The position numbers and the translations under genes were made by a program. Shown one piece after another: positions 16,284 through 24,994 of a stretch of DNA of 44,600 nt (positions are counted from its first letter, which is position 1; the number at the start of each line of letters is the position of its first letter). The stretch comes from Planctomycetaceae bacterium (GTDB taxonomy: Bacteria; Planctomycetota; Planctomycetia; Pirellulales; Pirellulaceae), in contig PBNZ01000005.1 in assembly GCA_002723275.1 (NCBI GenBank), forward strand, positions 197,342 through 241,941, given 5' to 3'. The notes beneath the pieces were generated by a model that saw only the letters and a program-made list of their open reading frames with translations, did not search any database and was not told the origin of the DNA.

Positions 16284-18716
16284 TCAGTAAAGCAAAATTG
16301 CGGTGTCACTCGCGAGCACGATGACGGCTACCTGAGTCCAGGCAGCGACATCTGCCGGCGATAAAGCTGGATCGCGATTCGCATCCCCTACAGATACCAA
16401 TTCTGTCGCATCCTTTTCTTGCGACTGATAACGTTTTCGCATGGTTTCCAAAAGCGATTCACAGGCGACGCGCTCCGATGGAGTCGGATTGCGCGATGCC
16501 AGAAGCGAAAAGAGGAGGTCGAGCCGTTCCTCATCGTTCGCACGTTCCTTGATTAGCCGTTCTGCAAGTTTGCGCGACATCTCGATCCGTTGAGTCTCGT
16601 TGAGGAGTCCAAGAGACTGCAGCGATGTGTTTGTACGGGAGCGTTGCACGCAGCTAGATTCGCGATCTGGTGCGTCGAACAGAGTCATCATCGGATGCGG
16701 GCTCGTTCGCTTCCAGTAAACATAGAGACTGCGACGATAAAGGCGCTGCCCCTGATCCCGTTCGTATTTTTTGGTGTTACTTGCCGGGTGGGCCATCGCT
16801 AACCACATGCCGCCCGGCTGGTAGGGTTTGATCCCTTCGCCGCCCATGTGTGGATCAAGTAAATGGCTTGCCCAAAGGCCGATGTCTCGTAAAACCTCTG
16901 CGTCCAAGCGATAGCTTGGGCCGCGTGAAAAGAGACGATTCTCTGGGTCGTCAATATCTTTTCGCCAGGATGAATCTTGGCGGAAGGTGCGACTGAGAAC
17001 CATCTCTCTCAACATGTGCTTGCGGTTCCATCCGCTATCCTGGAATTCGACGGCGAGCCAGTCGAGCAGGACCGGGTGGGTGGGTTGTTCCCCTTGGAGG
17101 CCGAAATCTTCCGGGGTGCGGACCAGGCCGTCTGAAAAGATGCGTTGCCATAGTTGATTGGCAACCACGCGCGCCACCAATGGGTGTTCTCGCGAGGTGA
17201 GCCATTGAGCCAGTCCAAGTCGATTACGGGGAGCGTCTTCGGGTAAACCACCCATGACGGCTGGGACATCGGGCTGCAATGCATCACCGGCTGGGAGATT
17301 GTATTCTCCTCGTTTGAGGAGACGTGTTTTGCGCGGTCGGTCGAGATCTTTAGCGACGAGACTCGTGGTGAAATTAGCTTCGACTTCCTTTAAGGCGGCC
17401 AACAGTTGTTGAGCTCGTTCTCGGCTTTCCTCGGTGGCCATGGTTGCATCGGCTGATGCGAGCATCGAAATCCGTTGCGCTAGCTTAGCGTCTTGCCATT
17501 GCTGTTGGATATCGTCACCCAGCGTCGAGATATCAACTTGAGCGCAAAGCTCTTCAATTTCCTGCTGTAAAGTATCCCAGACGATCCAAGCCGCTTGATC
17601 CTTAGGCGCTCGGATGATGGGCCCGTATTCGTACGAATTCCCATCCATCGAGCTTTCCGCCGTGCTGTTGAAAAAGGCGAATAGCTGATAGTACTCTTTT
17701 TGAGTGATCGGGTCGTATTTGTGAGTGTGGCAACGCGCACAGTTGAAACTCATTCCGAGGAGAACGGTGCCAAGTGTTTCGACGCGATCAAAATTGTTCT
17801 TCGCCTGGAATTCAGCCGGGATTGCACCGCCTTCCGAGGTCGTCGGATTCATCCGGACAAACCCTGTGGCGAGTTGTTGTGCCAGGTTCGGATTTTGATG
17901 AAGATCGCCGGCAAGTTGCCAGCGGATGAATTCGTCTATTGGCAGGTTGTCGTTGATTGCGCGAACGACCCAGTCGCGATAGGGATAGATGCCGCGGCGA
18001 TTGTCGAGATGCAAACCATGGGTGTCACCATAACGCACAGCGTCCAACCAGTAACGGGCCTGGTGTTCCCCGAATCGCGAGCTGGCGATCAACCGGTCGA
18101 CATAGGCCTCGAAGGCTGTTTCGCTAGAATCCTCCATGAACGAAGCCAGTTGCTCAGGTTCCGGTGGCAAGCCGGTCAGCGTTAAGGCCGCGCGCCGCGC
18201 TAAAGTGGCTCGGTCAGCCTCAGGGGCGAAATCAATTCCGGCCGACTCAAGTTTCGCACCGATGAGCTCATCAATCACATTCGACAGATCGGTGGCGGTG
18301 ACGGTCTTTGGTAGCTCTTTTTCCGGTTTGACGAACGACCAGTGCTTCGCATACTCACCACCCTCGAAGATCCATTGCCGAAGCAGTTTTTTTTCGTCGG
18401 CCGACAACGCCTTCTCGGCGTCGATTGGTGGCATTGGATCGTCTTCAGAAAAGATTCGCTTCAATATGTCACTCTCGCCCGGTTCGTCAGGATTCAAAGC
18501 TTGATAACCGCCGCGATCGCTCGTCGCCGACTCAAAGGAATCCAATCGGAGTTCGCTGTCGTCCTGCGTGTCCGGACCGTGACAAACAAAACATTTGTCC
18601 GAAAGAATTGGGAGGATCTCGCGGGCAAAGTCAACGCGTTGTGGAGGATTCGCCAACAGCAATGAACTCACCATCAACAAGAGCGTACAGGCCAGACTGA
18701 AAACGCAGCGGGGCAT
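16284..18716 (-). CDS. PSCyt1/DUF1549/DUF1553 cytochrome c-like protein (cassette 2)
   Basis: An 810-residue exported protein with the same order as the cassette 1 gene: signal peptide (1-22), PSCyt1 domain with CFVCH (C42/C45/H46), DUF1549 with CARCHTHKYDP, and DUF1553 (VANQLWQRIFSDGLVRTPEDFG, LDAEVLRDIGLWAS, LGLLNETQRIEMS). It lacks the jelly-roll insert of cassette 1, which accounts for most of the length difference. It probably binds haem in the periplasm and acts with the following DUF1501 protein. No enzymatic role is established for the family. Confidence 0.92.
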   Translation of the reverse strand: MPRCVFSLACTLLLMVSSLLLANPPQRVDFAREILPILSDKCFVCHGPDTQDDSELRLDSFESATSDRGGYQALNPDEPGESDILKRIFSEDDPMPPIDAEKALSADEKKLLRQWIFEGGEYAKHWSFVKPEKELPKTVTATDLSNVIDELIGAKLESAGIDFAPEADRATLARRAALTLTGLPPEPEQLASFMEDSSETAFEAYVDRLIASSRFGEHQARYWLDAVRYGDTHGLHLDNRRGIYPYRDWVVRAINDNLPIDEFIRWQLAGDLHQNPNLAQQLATGFVRMNPTTSEGGAIPAEFQAKNNFDRVETLGTVLLGMSFNCARCHTHKYDPITQKEYYQLFAFFNSTAESSMDGNSYEYGPIIRAPKDQAAWIVWDTLQQEIEELCAQVDISTLGDDIQQQWQDAKLAQRISMLASADATMATEESRERAQQLLAALKEVEANFTTSLVAKDLDRPRKTRLLKRGEYNLPAGDALQPDVPAVMGGLPEDAPRNRLGLAQWLTSREHPLVARVVANQLWQRIFSDGLVRTPEDFGLQGEQPTHPVLLDWLAVEFQDSGWNRKHMLREMVLSRTFRQDSSWRKDIDDPENRLFSRGPSYRLDAEVLRDIGLWASHLLDPHMGGEGIKPYQPGGMWLAMAHPASNTKKYERDQGQRLYRRSLYVYWKRTSPHPMMTLFDAPDRESSCVQRSRTNTSLQSLGLLNETQRIEMSRKLAERLIKERANDEERLDLLFSLLASRNPTPSERVACESLLETMRKRYQSQEKDATELVSVGDANRDPALSPADVAAWTQVAVIVLASDTAILLY

Positions 18717-18963
18717 GGTGGAGCTTTCTCAGCAAAGGTCTTCGAGGTCAGACTCACGCAAGGTGGTCTAAGCTCCTAGTTTAGCCACTTTTTGACGACG
18801 ACGCGAGTGAAAGCCTTTTCGCCGCAGCGACCCTGTACGGAGAGCCCAGAAACGATCGGGAGGCCGGTCGAACAGCATAATAATCTTGTCCTTGACGCTT
18901 TCTTTTGCTATCAGCCAATTCCCGGTGGTAAAAGGCATAAAAATATTCAGCGAGGCAGGAATC

Positions 18964-19629
18964 ATGCAAAAGGGGAAGAAGTTCCTAAAACGTTTGGTCG
19001 GCTATTTTGTGGCTGGCGTTCTGGCCGTGCTGCCGGTGGTCATTACCGTCGTGGTCGTTGCGTGGGTTGCCGATTACCTTTCCCGTTTTGTAGGACCTCA
19101 GTCCTGGGTTGGAGGACGGCTGAAATCGTTTGGCCTTCAAATTGTCGATAACTCGGCATTGGCCTATCTGATGGGATGGGTGCTGGTCCTTGCGGTTTTA
19201 TTCGCCCTGGGCCTGCTCGTCGAATTCGGAGCCAAGAAACTGATCCAAGGGATTGTGGACGCTCTGTTGAATCGGGTTCCAGTCGTGAGCAGTATCTACG
19301 GGACGTCAAAACAGTTGATCGGGATGCTCGATAAGAAGGACGAGGCCGACCTGCAGGGCATGCGGTCCGTGTTTTGCATGTTTGGCAATGAGAATCCGAC
19401 GGCGGTGCTTGCGTTATTGACCTCTCCGGAGCGATTCGAGATTGGCAGCGAATCCTATCATGCCGTGATCATTCCGACGGCTCCCGTTCCCGTTGGAGGT
19501 GGACTCTTGTTTGTACCCGTCGACAAAGTCGTGCCGGCTGACGTCAGCGTCGATGGATTGATGAGCGTCTATGTTTCGATGGGCGTCACGGCTCCTCAGT
19601 TTTTGCCGATGGTCAAGGAAGTAACTTGA
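18964..19629 (+). CDS. DUF502 family membrane protein
   Basis: A 221-residue inner-membrane protein of the DUF502 family, function unknown. Two hydrophobic segments are clear (about 11-36, LVGYFVAGVLAVLPVVITVV; about 66-88, AYLMGWVLVLAVLFALGLLV). They are followed by a soluble region with the family pattern VPVVSSIYGTSKQL, then IIPTAPVPVGGGLLFVPVDKV and LMSVYVSMG. The start is ATG 18964, with AGGCAGGA just upstream; the longer frame beginning at TTG 18886 adds residues foreign to the family. Confidence 0.88.
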   Translation: MQKGKKFLKRLVGYFVAGVLAVLPVVITVVVVAWVADYLSRFVGPQSWVGGRLKSFGLQIVDNSALAYLMGWVLVLAVLFALGLLVEFGAKKLIQGIVDALLNRVPVVSSIYGTSKQLIGMLDKKDEADLQGMRSVFCMFGNENPTAVLALLTSPERFEIGSESYHAVIIPTAPVPVGGGLLFVPVDKVVPADVSVDGLMSVYVSMGVTAPQFLPMVKEVT

Positions 19630-19850
19630 CGATTTCGAGGCAGTGGATAGGGCAGATGACCCCTTCCCACTCTCCGGATTCCAGCTACCTCGTGTTCATT
19701 GCACCTCGTGGATGCCGGATCTTATCACGACCGCGAATATCATGAGATTGGGGCAGGCTTCTAGATGATTACGCCGTTCGAGCACAGAATCAGAATATTG
19801 GATGCTGAAGACGCCGATATTAATTTGCTCCACGAAAGCCTTACTTTTCA

Positions 19851-21444
19851 ATGCCGCTCAATCGCTCCATTGGTCTCATCGGACTCACGTTTGTCGCCGT
19901 CAGTGGCATCATCGGCTCCGGATGGCTTTTTGCACCTCTTTTGACGAGCCAGTTGGCGGGGCCGTCGTCGGTCGTGGCGTGGCTAATTGGTGGAGTCGCG
20001 ATGTTGATCCTGGCGCTTTTTTTGCCGAAGCGACCTCCGTCATGCCGGTGGCGGGTGGGATTGCGAGGTTACCACACTTTACGCATGGCGATGTGACGAG
20101 CAGTGTGTTGGGCTGGTCGGCTTGGGTGGGTTACAACACGGCGGCTCCGATTGAAACTATCGCGATGCTGGAATATCTGGACTAACAATTCCCCTGGATG
20201 TTTCTGGGATCACTACAGAAGGGAGCGTTGTCGCTTGCCGGCTGCTGTGTCGCGATGGTTGTGCTCGTCTGCTTTGTGGGGATCAATGCGCTCGGAGCCG
20301 CCATTTTTACGAAAGCCAATATCTGGATCACCTGGGTGAAGCTGATTGTTCCAGTGGTGATCGGTAGCGTCATTCTGTTTACGCAATTCGAGCCCGGAAA
20401 CTTTGTGCATGGAGGGTTTGCTCCATTTGGCATCGAGGGTATTTTTGCGGCGGTCTCGACCGGTGGCGTGATCTTTGCCTTGATTAGGTTTCGGCACGCG
20501 ATTGATCTCGCGGGTGAGGTCCGACGCCCGCACATTACCATTCCATTGGCACTCACGATCGCTCTGATCATTTGCGTTGGTATCTACGTGCTGCTGCAGG
20601 TGGCCTTTATTGGAGCACTTCAGCGGAAACAGTTAGAAGGCGGGTGGGCCAAGATTCAATTCGATGATGATTTAGGGCCCATGGCTGCCATTGCGATCGG
20701 ATTGGGAATCGGTTCGGCCAATACCCTTTTATATTCCGGAGCCGTGGTCGCTCCCTTTGGCGGCGGATTGGTATCCGCCGGTTCGATGGCTCGCTTGACC
20801 TATGTATTGTCCCAAAACGGATTCTTTCCCAAATACCTTGAGCAACTCTCAAAGCGAGGGGTCGCGACGCGAGCCTTATTCATGAATCTCCTTTTCGGCG
20901 CACTCATCGTCTTCCTCGTCTCCTTCCAGGAAGCGATTGCGATCAATAGCGCTGCCATCACGCTGTCGTTTTGCGCTGGACCGCTCTCTGTATATGCCTT
21001 TCGCGCCCATCTGCCAGATGCTCCGCGACCCTTTAAGTTGCCCTGTGTTGGGTTAGTCGCCCGATTGGGATTTATCGTCGCCACCCTAGTCGTTTACTGG
21101 AGCGGCTGGGACACCACATGGCGACTCGAGCTGGTGGTGATCGTCGGGATGGTCTTCTTCCTCATCAAAAAAATTGATGATCGACCTAGTTTCCTGGTCA
21201 AGACTTGACGTCAGGGAATCGTGCTGGCTGCTGCCGTATGGGGTAGGGATCGGCGTCACTTTCCTATCTCGGGAATTTCGAGGGACGCGGAATTTTGGCC
21301 TCACCTTGGGATGTGGTCGCCGTCGTTGTTCTGAGTCTCCTCGTGTTTGAGATTGCCTATCGTTGCCGCCTTTCTAATGAAGTGGCCGAGCAATATCGGG
21401 CTGAATATTCGACGCCACCACCCCCGGATACAATACCGATTTAA
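19851..21444 (+). pseudogene. Amino acid permease (APC superfamily), broken by frameshifts and a stop
   Basis: The translation matches one permease when three frames are joined. Part 1 (from ATG 19851) reads RSIGLIGLTFVAVSGIIGSG up to LILALF. Then the frame changes at a seven-T run (20017-20023) to FAEATSVMPVAGGIARLP and WVGYNTAAPIETIAMLEYLD. An in-frame TAA stops it at 20183-20185, and the same frame resumes QFPWMFLGSLQKG through FRHAIDLAGEV to KKIDDRPS. A second shift between 21167 and 21207 leads to RLDVRESCWLLPYGVG. A third at about 21258-21268 leads to YLGNFEGRGILASPWDVVAV, ending at 21442-21444. Four lesions in one gene argue for real decay rather than one sequencing slip. It would have imported an amino acid. 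Confidence 0.82.
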
Positions 21445-21498
21445 CACCTACGTTCGCAGGGAACTTGCCTGCCCTGTATTCGGGGCAGTTGAGATTGC

Positions 21499-22215
21499 CT
21501 AAAGGGCCATGCGGCCCGCGAAGTCTCGTGTTAGTTTCTCCACGAGTGTTTCCGCATTCAAGGGGCGAGGGAAGCAGTGTGCTAGTGCCGGAATTTCGCC
21601 CAGGCCGAATAGCTGCATTTGATCGTAAGGTCTTGTCCGTAACACATCGATAAAATCTGTCGATGCCTCGACCGAGTCAATGATCGCAAAGTCGGGACAG
21701 GAATGAAGCGACAAATAACCCTCGGCGTCTTCACGACTTGCGGAGGTGATTACTTCGATCCCACCAAAGCGTAAGCAACTTGCCAATAAGTCCCGCTCGC
21801 TCGATGCACGCTGAATGAGTAAGGCATGTGGGACAGGCTCGCTGCGGTCGTCCGACAACGAATCTGCGACCGCTTTTTCAACCGCTTGCAGTTGACGAAA
21901 GATGTCTAGAACAAAAGCTTGCCCATCAGCGTCAGAGTCGAGGTGGCGATGGAGTGAATTTAAGGAGTGGGTGACGCTTGCCAATCCCGCTCGGTGCACC
22001 TCGGTGATCATCTTCAACCGATTCTCGCTGCTCAAGTCGTCGGGCGTGAACTCCAAGCCCTTTAGATCGGCAAGCTCTTCTCGCAACACGGGCACATCTG
22101 CCGGTGCGTCAATTCCCAATCGCACCTTGTTACCGCGAATTTGAGAGACTTCGATTGAGATACCTAAAGACGGGAAAATTAATCGCTCGTTTTCCTTGCG
22201 CGATAGAACCAACAT
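21499..22215 (-). CDS. csrA: CsrA translational regulator fused to a degenerate receiver domain
   Basis: A 238-residue protein whose first 55 residues are a CsrA domain (MLVLSRKENERL, IEVSQIRGNKVRLGI, VPVLREEL). RNA-contact residues L4, R6 and R45 are kept. Ordinary CsrA is about 60-70 residues. Residues about 60-125 are helical linker, and about 128-235 look like a response-regulator receiver fold: strand HALLIQRASS, strand PDFAIID with a possible acceptor D180, LFGLGEI and FPRPLNAETL. The acidic pair after strand 1 is missing and the usual lysine is Arg, so phosphorylation is doubtful. GGAGG at 22222-22226, six bases upstream, fixes ATG 22215; the frame opens further upstream. No flagellar gene is nearby. 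Confidence 0.85.
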   Translation of the reverse strand: MLVLSRKENERLIFPSLGISIEVSQIRGNKVRLGIDAPADVPVLREELADLKGLEFTPDDLSSENRLKMITEVHRAGLASVTHSLNSLHRHLDSDADGQAFVLDIFRQLQAVEKAVADSLSDDRSEPVPHALLIQRASSERDLLASCLRFGGIEVITSASREDAEGYLSLHSCPDFAIIDSVEASTDFIDVLRTRPYDQMQLFGLGEIPALAHCFPRPLNAETLVEKLTRDFAGRMAL

Positions 22216-22221
22216 GATGAG

Positions 22222-22226
22222 CCTCC
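22222..22226 (-). promoter_or_regulatory. Strong Shine-Dalgarno for the CsrA fusion
   Basis: GGAGG on the minus strand, six bases before ATG 22215. It decides the start against 20 extra upstream codons. A GGA-containing ribosome site is also the usual binding target of CsrA, so feedback repression is conceivable but not shown. Confidence 0.65.
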
Positions 22227-22410
22227 ATTCATTCCAACGGTTCCGTGACATCGTCGACCTAAAGTTGGCAAGCAATAAGGCCTCGTGCCTGAACGCGAAT
22301 GCGTTTGGAGATTCATTTTCCGTCAGCTTGCTGATGCGATTGTTGGCGCAAGTTGCCGATCAGACAAGATCATCTTTGAAAGTTTGCCTGGTGCTAGCAA
22401 GGCCGCCCGT

Positions 22411-22441
22411 GAAAAAACGACGGGACCTTGAGCACCGTCGT
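22411..22441 (-). terminator. Rho-independent terminator after the FG-GAP gene
   Basis: On the minus strand ACGACGG and CCGTCGT pair over 7 bp around an 11-nt loop and are followed by a run of six T. It starts 27 nt after the stop of the FG-GAP protein and separates it from the CsrA fusion gene downstream. Confidence 0.75.
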
Positions 22442-22467
22442 CGTTTTTGGAGATGTTCCTAAGTGCA

Positions 22468-23661
22468 TTATTTTTGCAGATAGAGCCAAACGAATCCGGT
22501 GCGTTCTTCCGACATTAAGTCCGCCTTGCTTGCATACAACGATTGGATACGCTTCAGCGCCTCCTGCAATTTTTCTTGATCATCGGACACTGAGTTCATC
22601 TCGGCCGATGCTTCTCGGACGGCTTTTTGCCATTCCGTATGCTTTTGCTTAAACTGCTCGAGGGTTAACCCTTCCGCAATTGAAATCAAGGTTACGGAAT
22701 CGCCGACAAGCAGGTCCAATTTACCATCGTTGTTGACATCGTCAGCCCAGATGCGCGTTGACGATGCGGGACCAGTCAGGTCGTTTTCGCTTGTGGGTGT
22801 GTTATACGAAATCTGCTCACCCGGATCGATGAGCGTTTGAAAGCTGCTCAGTTGCGGCGGTTTGCCAACGCCCGCCGTGTTCTCGGACCACTGAACTCCG
22901 CCACTGCCTGAGCCACTCAGGATGTCGATGTCTCCATCTCCATCCCAGTCGATCAGGAAGGGGTCACTGTGGACGCCCGAGATGCGGAGTGGTTCATCGC
23001 CGGACATGATCGGTTGTGGCGTCGGCTCAAACTTCCCGTTGCCGAGTCCCGTGAACAGATAAAAGCTGCCGGCAAAATTTCCGACCACCAGATCCAGGTC
23101 GCCATCACTATCCCAGTCAATAGCGGTGGGGCGGGTGCAGATATTTTCGGTCTGCACGCTAGGACCCTCGATGGGGATGATTAGCGGCTCGCCATCCGTT
23201 CCCACGAGCGGTTCTGCCGCCTGGAACTCACCACTGGGACCGCCCCAGAGTATTTGGAATAATCCGGCCATCGGGCCGTCTGTCCTGGAGTACGATCCCG
23301 AAAGCACGTCTTGATGACCATCAGCATTTAAGTCCACAACCTGTGGAGTCGAGCTGGTACATCACCATACGCCTGGCACTTCAGCCACTTCTCCATCAGC
23401 TTGGAGCCACTCGCCAGCGGCAAGCTTCCCGCCGCCCTGATTTTTGAAGACGCGGATTTTTCCGTTCCTGAACTGGCCGACAAGCAAATCCTTGAGGCCA
23501 TCTCCGTCAACATCTGCCCAGCACGGTGCCGCGTAACCGGGACTCTCGACACGAACCGGTTCGCCGCCTCCCTCCAGTCGAATTGGTTTTTCAAACGTCA
23601 AGGCAAAGCTTGGCGTCGAACCAATGAACCACAGCAATGCCGATGTCAAAATCCGTTTCAT
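22468..23661 (-). CDS. FG-GAP/VCBS repeat protein with one internal in-frame TGA
   Basis: One reading frame from ATG 23661 to 22468 (397 codons) interrupted only by TGA at 23362-23364. Signal peptide 1-20. Before the TGA lies one FG-GAP repeat (WADVDGDGLKDLLVGQF); after it come four more (VDLNADGHQDVLSGSY, IDWDSDGDLDLVVGNF, IDWDGDGDIDILSGSG, ADDVNNDGKLDLLVGD). These form a calcium-binding beta-propeller, then a helical tail of about 65 residues. The context is GVW-TGA-CTSSTPQVVDLN. A perfect 6-bp hairpin begins 14 nt after the TGA. This may be a nonsense mutation, a sequencing error, or a selenocysteine codon. GAGG upstream supports the start. The terminator at 22411-22441 follows. Ligand of the propeller unknown. 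Confidence 0.75.
23333..23347 (-). promoter_or_regulatory. SECIS-like hairpin just after the internal TGA
   Basis: TCCACA and TGTGGA pair perfectly around a GGT loop on the minus strand. Twenty nucleotides separate the TGA from the first loop base, a G. Bacterial SECIS elements are known to place an apical loop with G in its first two positions about 16-37 nt after the UGA; E. coli fdhF has GGU about two bases nearer. The fit is by eye and the loop is small. Confidence 0.35.
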
Positions 23662-24109
23662 GCTCGTGCCTCTGCTCTAATAAAATAGTGAGGGATGCCG
23701 CGCCGATCCCGTCCAGTGGGCTCCTGGTTTCAACGCTCGCCCGTGTTTTGCGACGAAAGTTCTCGGGCCGGATTAAATCAATTGTCAGTATACGAACGCG
23801 GTGAATGGAGAATCAATGTGGAGATGGGCGAAATAGGTGGCGGGTTGCCGTCAGTGTTGTGGAATTGAAACCACCCGAAAGATGACCTGAAGGTTGCGAA
23901 TGTCAAAAGACGGTGGATTCCTCGTACTAAGGCTGCTGTTCCCCAGATAACAGCCGCTGGCATGGCTGTCGCTGCTGGCGGCCTTAAAGTGGCTGGTGTT
24001 TGCGTCTTTTCGGTAATCGTTAAAGTCAGCCAGCTCATGAGACGACTAAGAGAACAGCTAGGAGGGGCTTAATTTACTCTGCGAGACCCGAGTCACGGAA
24101 GGACGAACG
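23662..24109. other. 448-nt divergent intergenic region
   Basis: Between the FG-GAP gene (minus) and the putative outer-membrane gene (plus). A minus-strand open frame at 23778-24038 has biased Thr/Pro composition and no family look. Nothing else was recognised; it should contain the promoters of both flanking genes. Confidence 0.5.
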
Positions 24110-24991
24110 ATGTCGCTGCCCTCGCCATGGATCACTCGGCGAATTTACAATCTGCCTGCTTTTGCAATCTGTTTGTCTAGCCTGTTGACGTTGTCAGCCA
24201 CCGCTGAGGATGTTGCCACGGCTCACTTGGACGTTCATGAGGATAGCATTCAGTATGCTTTGGACGATTCTTGCGGTGATTGCGGTTTGAATGAATGCTA
24301 TTGTGGTCCGGCCACTTGGCCACGCTTTGCCATGTATCTCAAGTCTGGCCCTTCGTTTCAATTAGGTCAGAGTCTCTTTGAGGAGGGAACGAGTGTCGGT
24401 TACGAGGTCGCCTTCGGCGGTCGCGAGCCCCTGTTGCCTAACGACACGAAGGTCTTTTTCGACTTTGGTGGATCATACCTCTCCGCGTTCGGTGAAGGTC
24501 GTGGGCAAGACGTTTCTGGAACGTTTACTTTGCAAACGATTACCGGTCCTCAGCCGACGTTTCTAGAAGACTTTTACGAGATGAGTTTACAGGAGATCAG
24601 TCGAACAAGTGTTCACACAGGAATTGGCTGGTATCACGAGTTATCTGATAACCCAGACATTTCGAGGATCTTCACCTTTCGCATGGGCGGCCGACTCTCT
24701 CACATACGAGGTCACTTTGCAGAGGATCCTTCGGCGGCTCTTCAGGACCTGATTGATAGTGCCACAACGAACTTTACGCTTGCAAAAACGAAAACGATTT
24801 CGCAAACTGACATCGCCCCCGGCGTCTTTTTAGGGTTCGAGCTCTACAGTGCCCGCTTTGTCTCAAGAGGAGCGACACTGGCCTTGGTCGTCGACTCTGA
24901 ATTTGCGACCGATTGGGTGAAGTTTGAGAATTATGAACGAGGCACGTTGGTCACCGCCAATATCCTGTTCGGATTGACTGTGACCCGTTAG
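24110..24991 (+). CDS. Putative outer-membrane beta-barrel protein, unknown family
   Basis: A 293-residue protein that I do not recognise. A signal peptide spans about residues 1-32 (hydrophobic AFAICLSSLLTLSATA). A cysteine cluster follows (SCGDCGLNECYCG), then alternating hydrophobic/polar strands typical of a barrel (FAMYLKSGPSF, KVFFDFGGSYLSAFG, SVHTGIGWYHEL, FTFRMGGRLSHIRG, APGVFLGFELYSARF, LALVVDSEFATDW, TANILFGLTVTR). Planctomycetes contain families of such BBP7/OMP-like proteins. The ATG at 24110 has AAGGA upstream. It converges with the DUF1501 gene, with three bases between stops. Confidence 0.65.
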   Translation: MSLPSPWITRRIYNLPAFAICLSSLLTLSATAEDVATAHLDVHEDSIQYALDDSCGDCGLNECYCGPATWPRFAMYLKSGPSFQLGQSLFEEGTSVGYEVAFGGREPLLPNDTKVFFDFGGSYLSAFGEGRGQDVSGTFTLQTITGPQPTFLEDFYEMSLQEISRTSVHTGIGWYHELSDNPDISRIFTFRMGGRLSHIRGHFAEDPSAALQDLIDSATTNFTLAKTKTISQTDIAPGVFLGFELYSARFVSRGATLALVVDSEFATDWVKFENYERGTLVTANILFGLTVTR

Positions 24992-24994
24992 GGA

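Noticed and set aside
20183-20185. Recoding of the stop inside the permease
   Set aside because: The codon is TAA, which has no known natural recoding comparable to TGA, and other lesions follow.
23778-24038. 86-codon open frame on minus strand in the divergent spacer
   Set aside because: Thr/Pro-rich chance translation without signal, motif or ribosome site.
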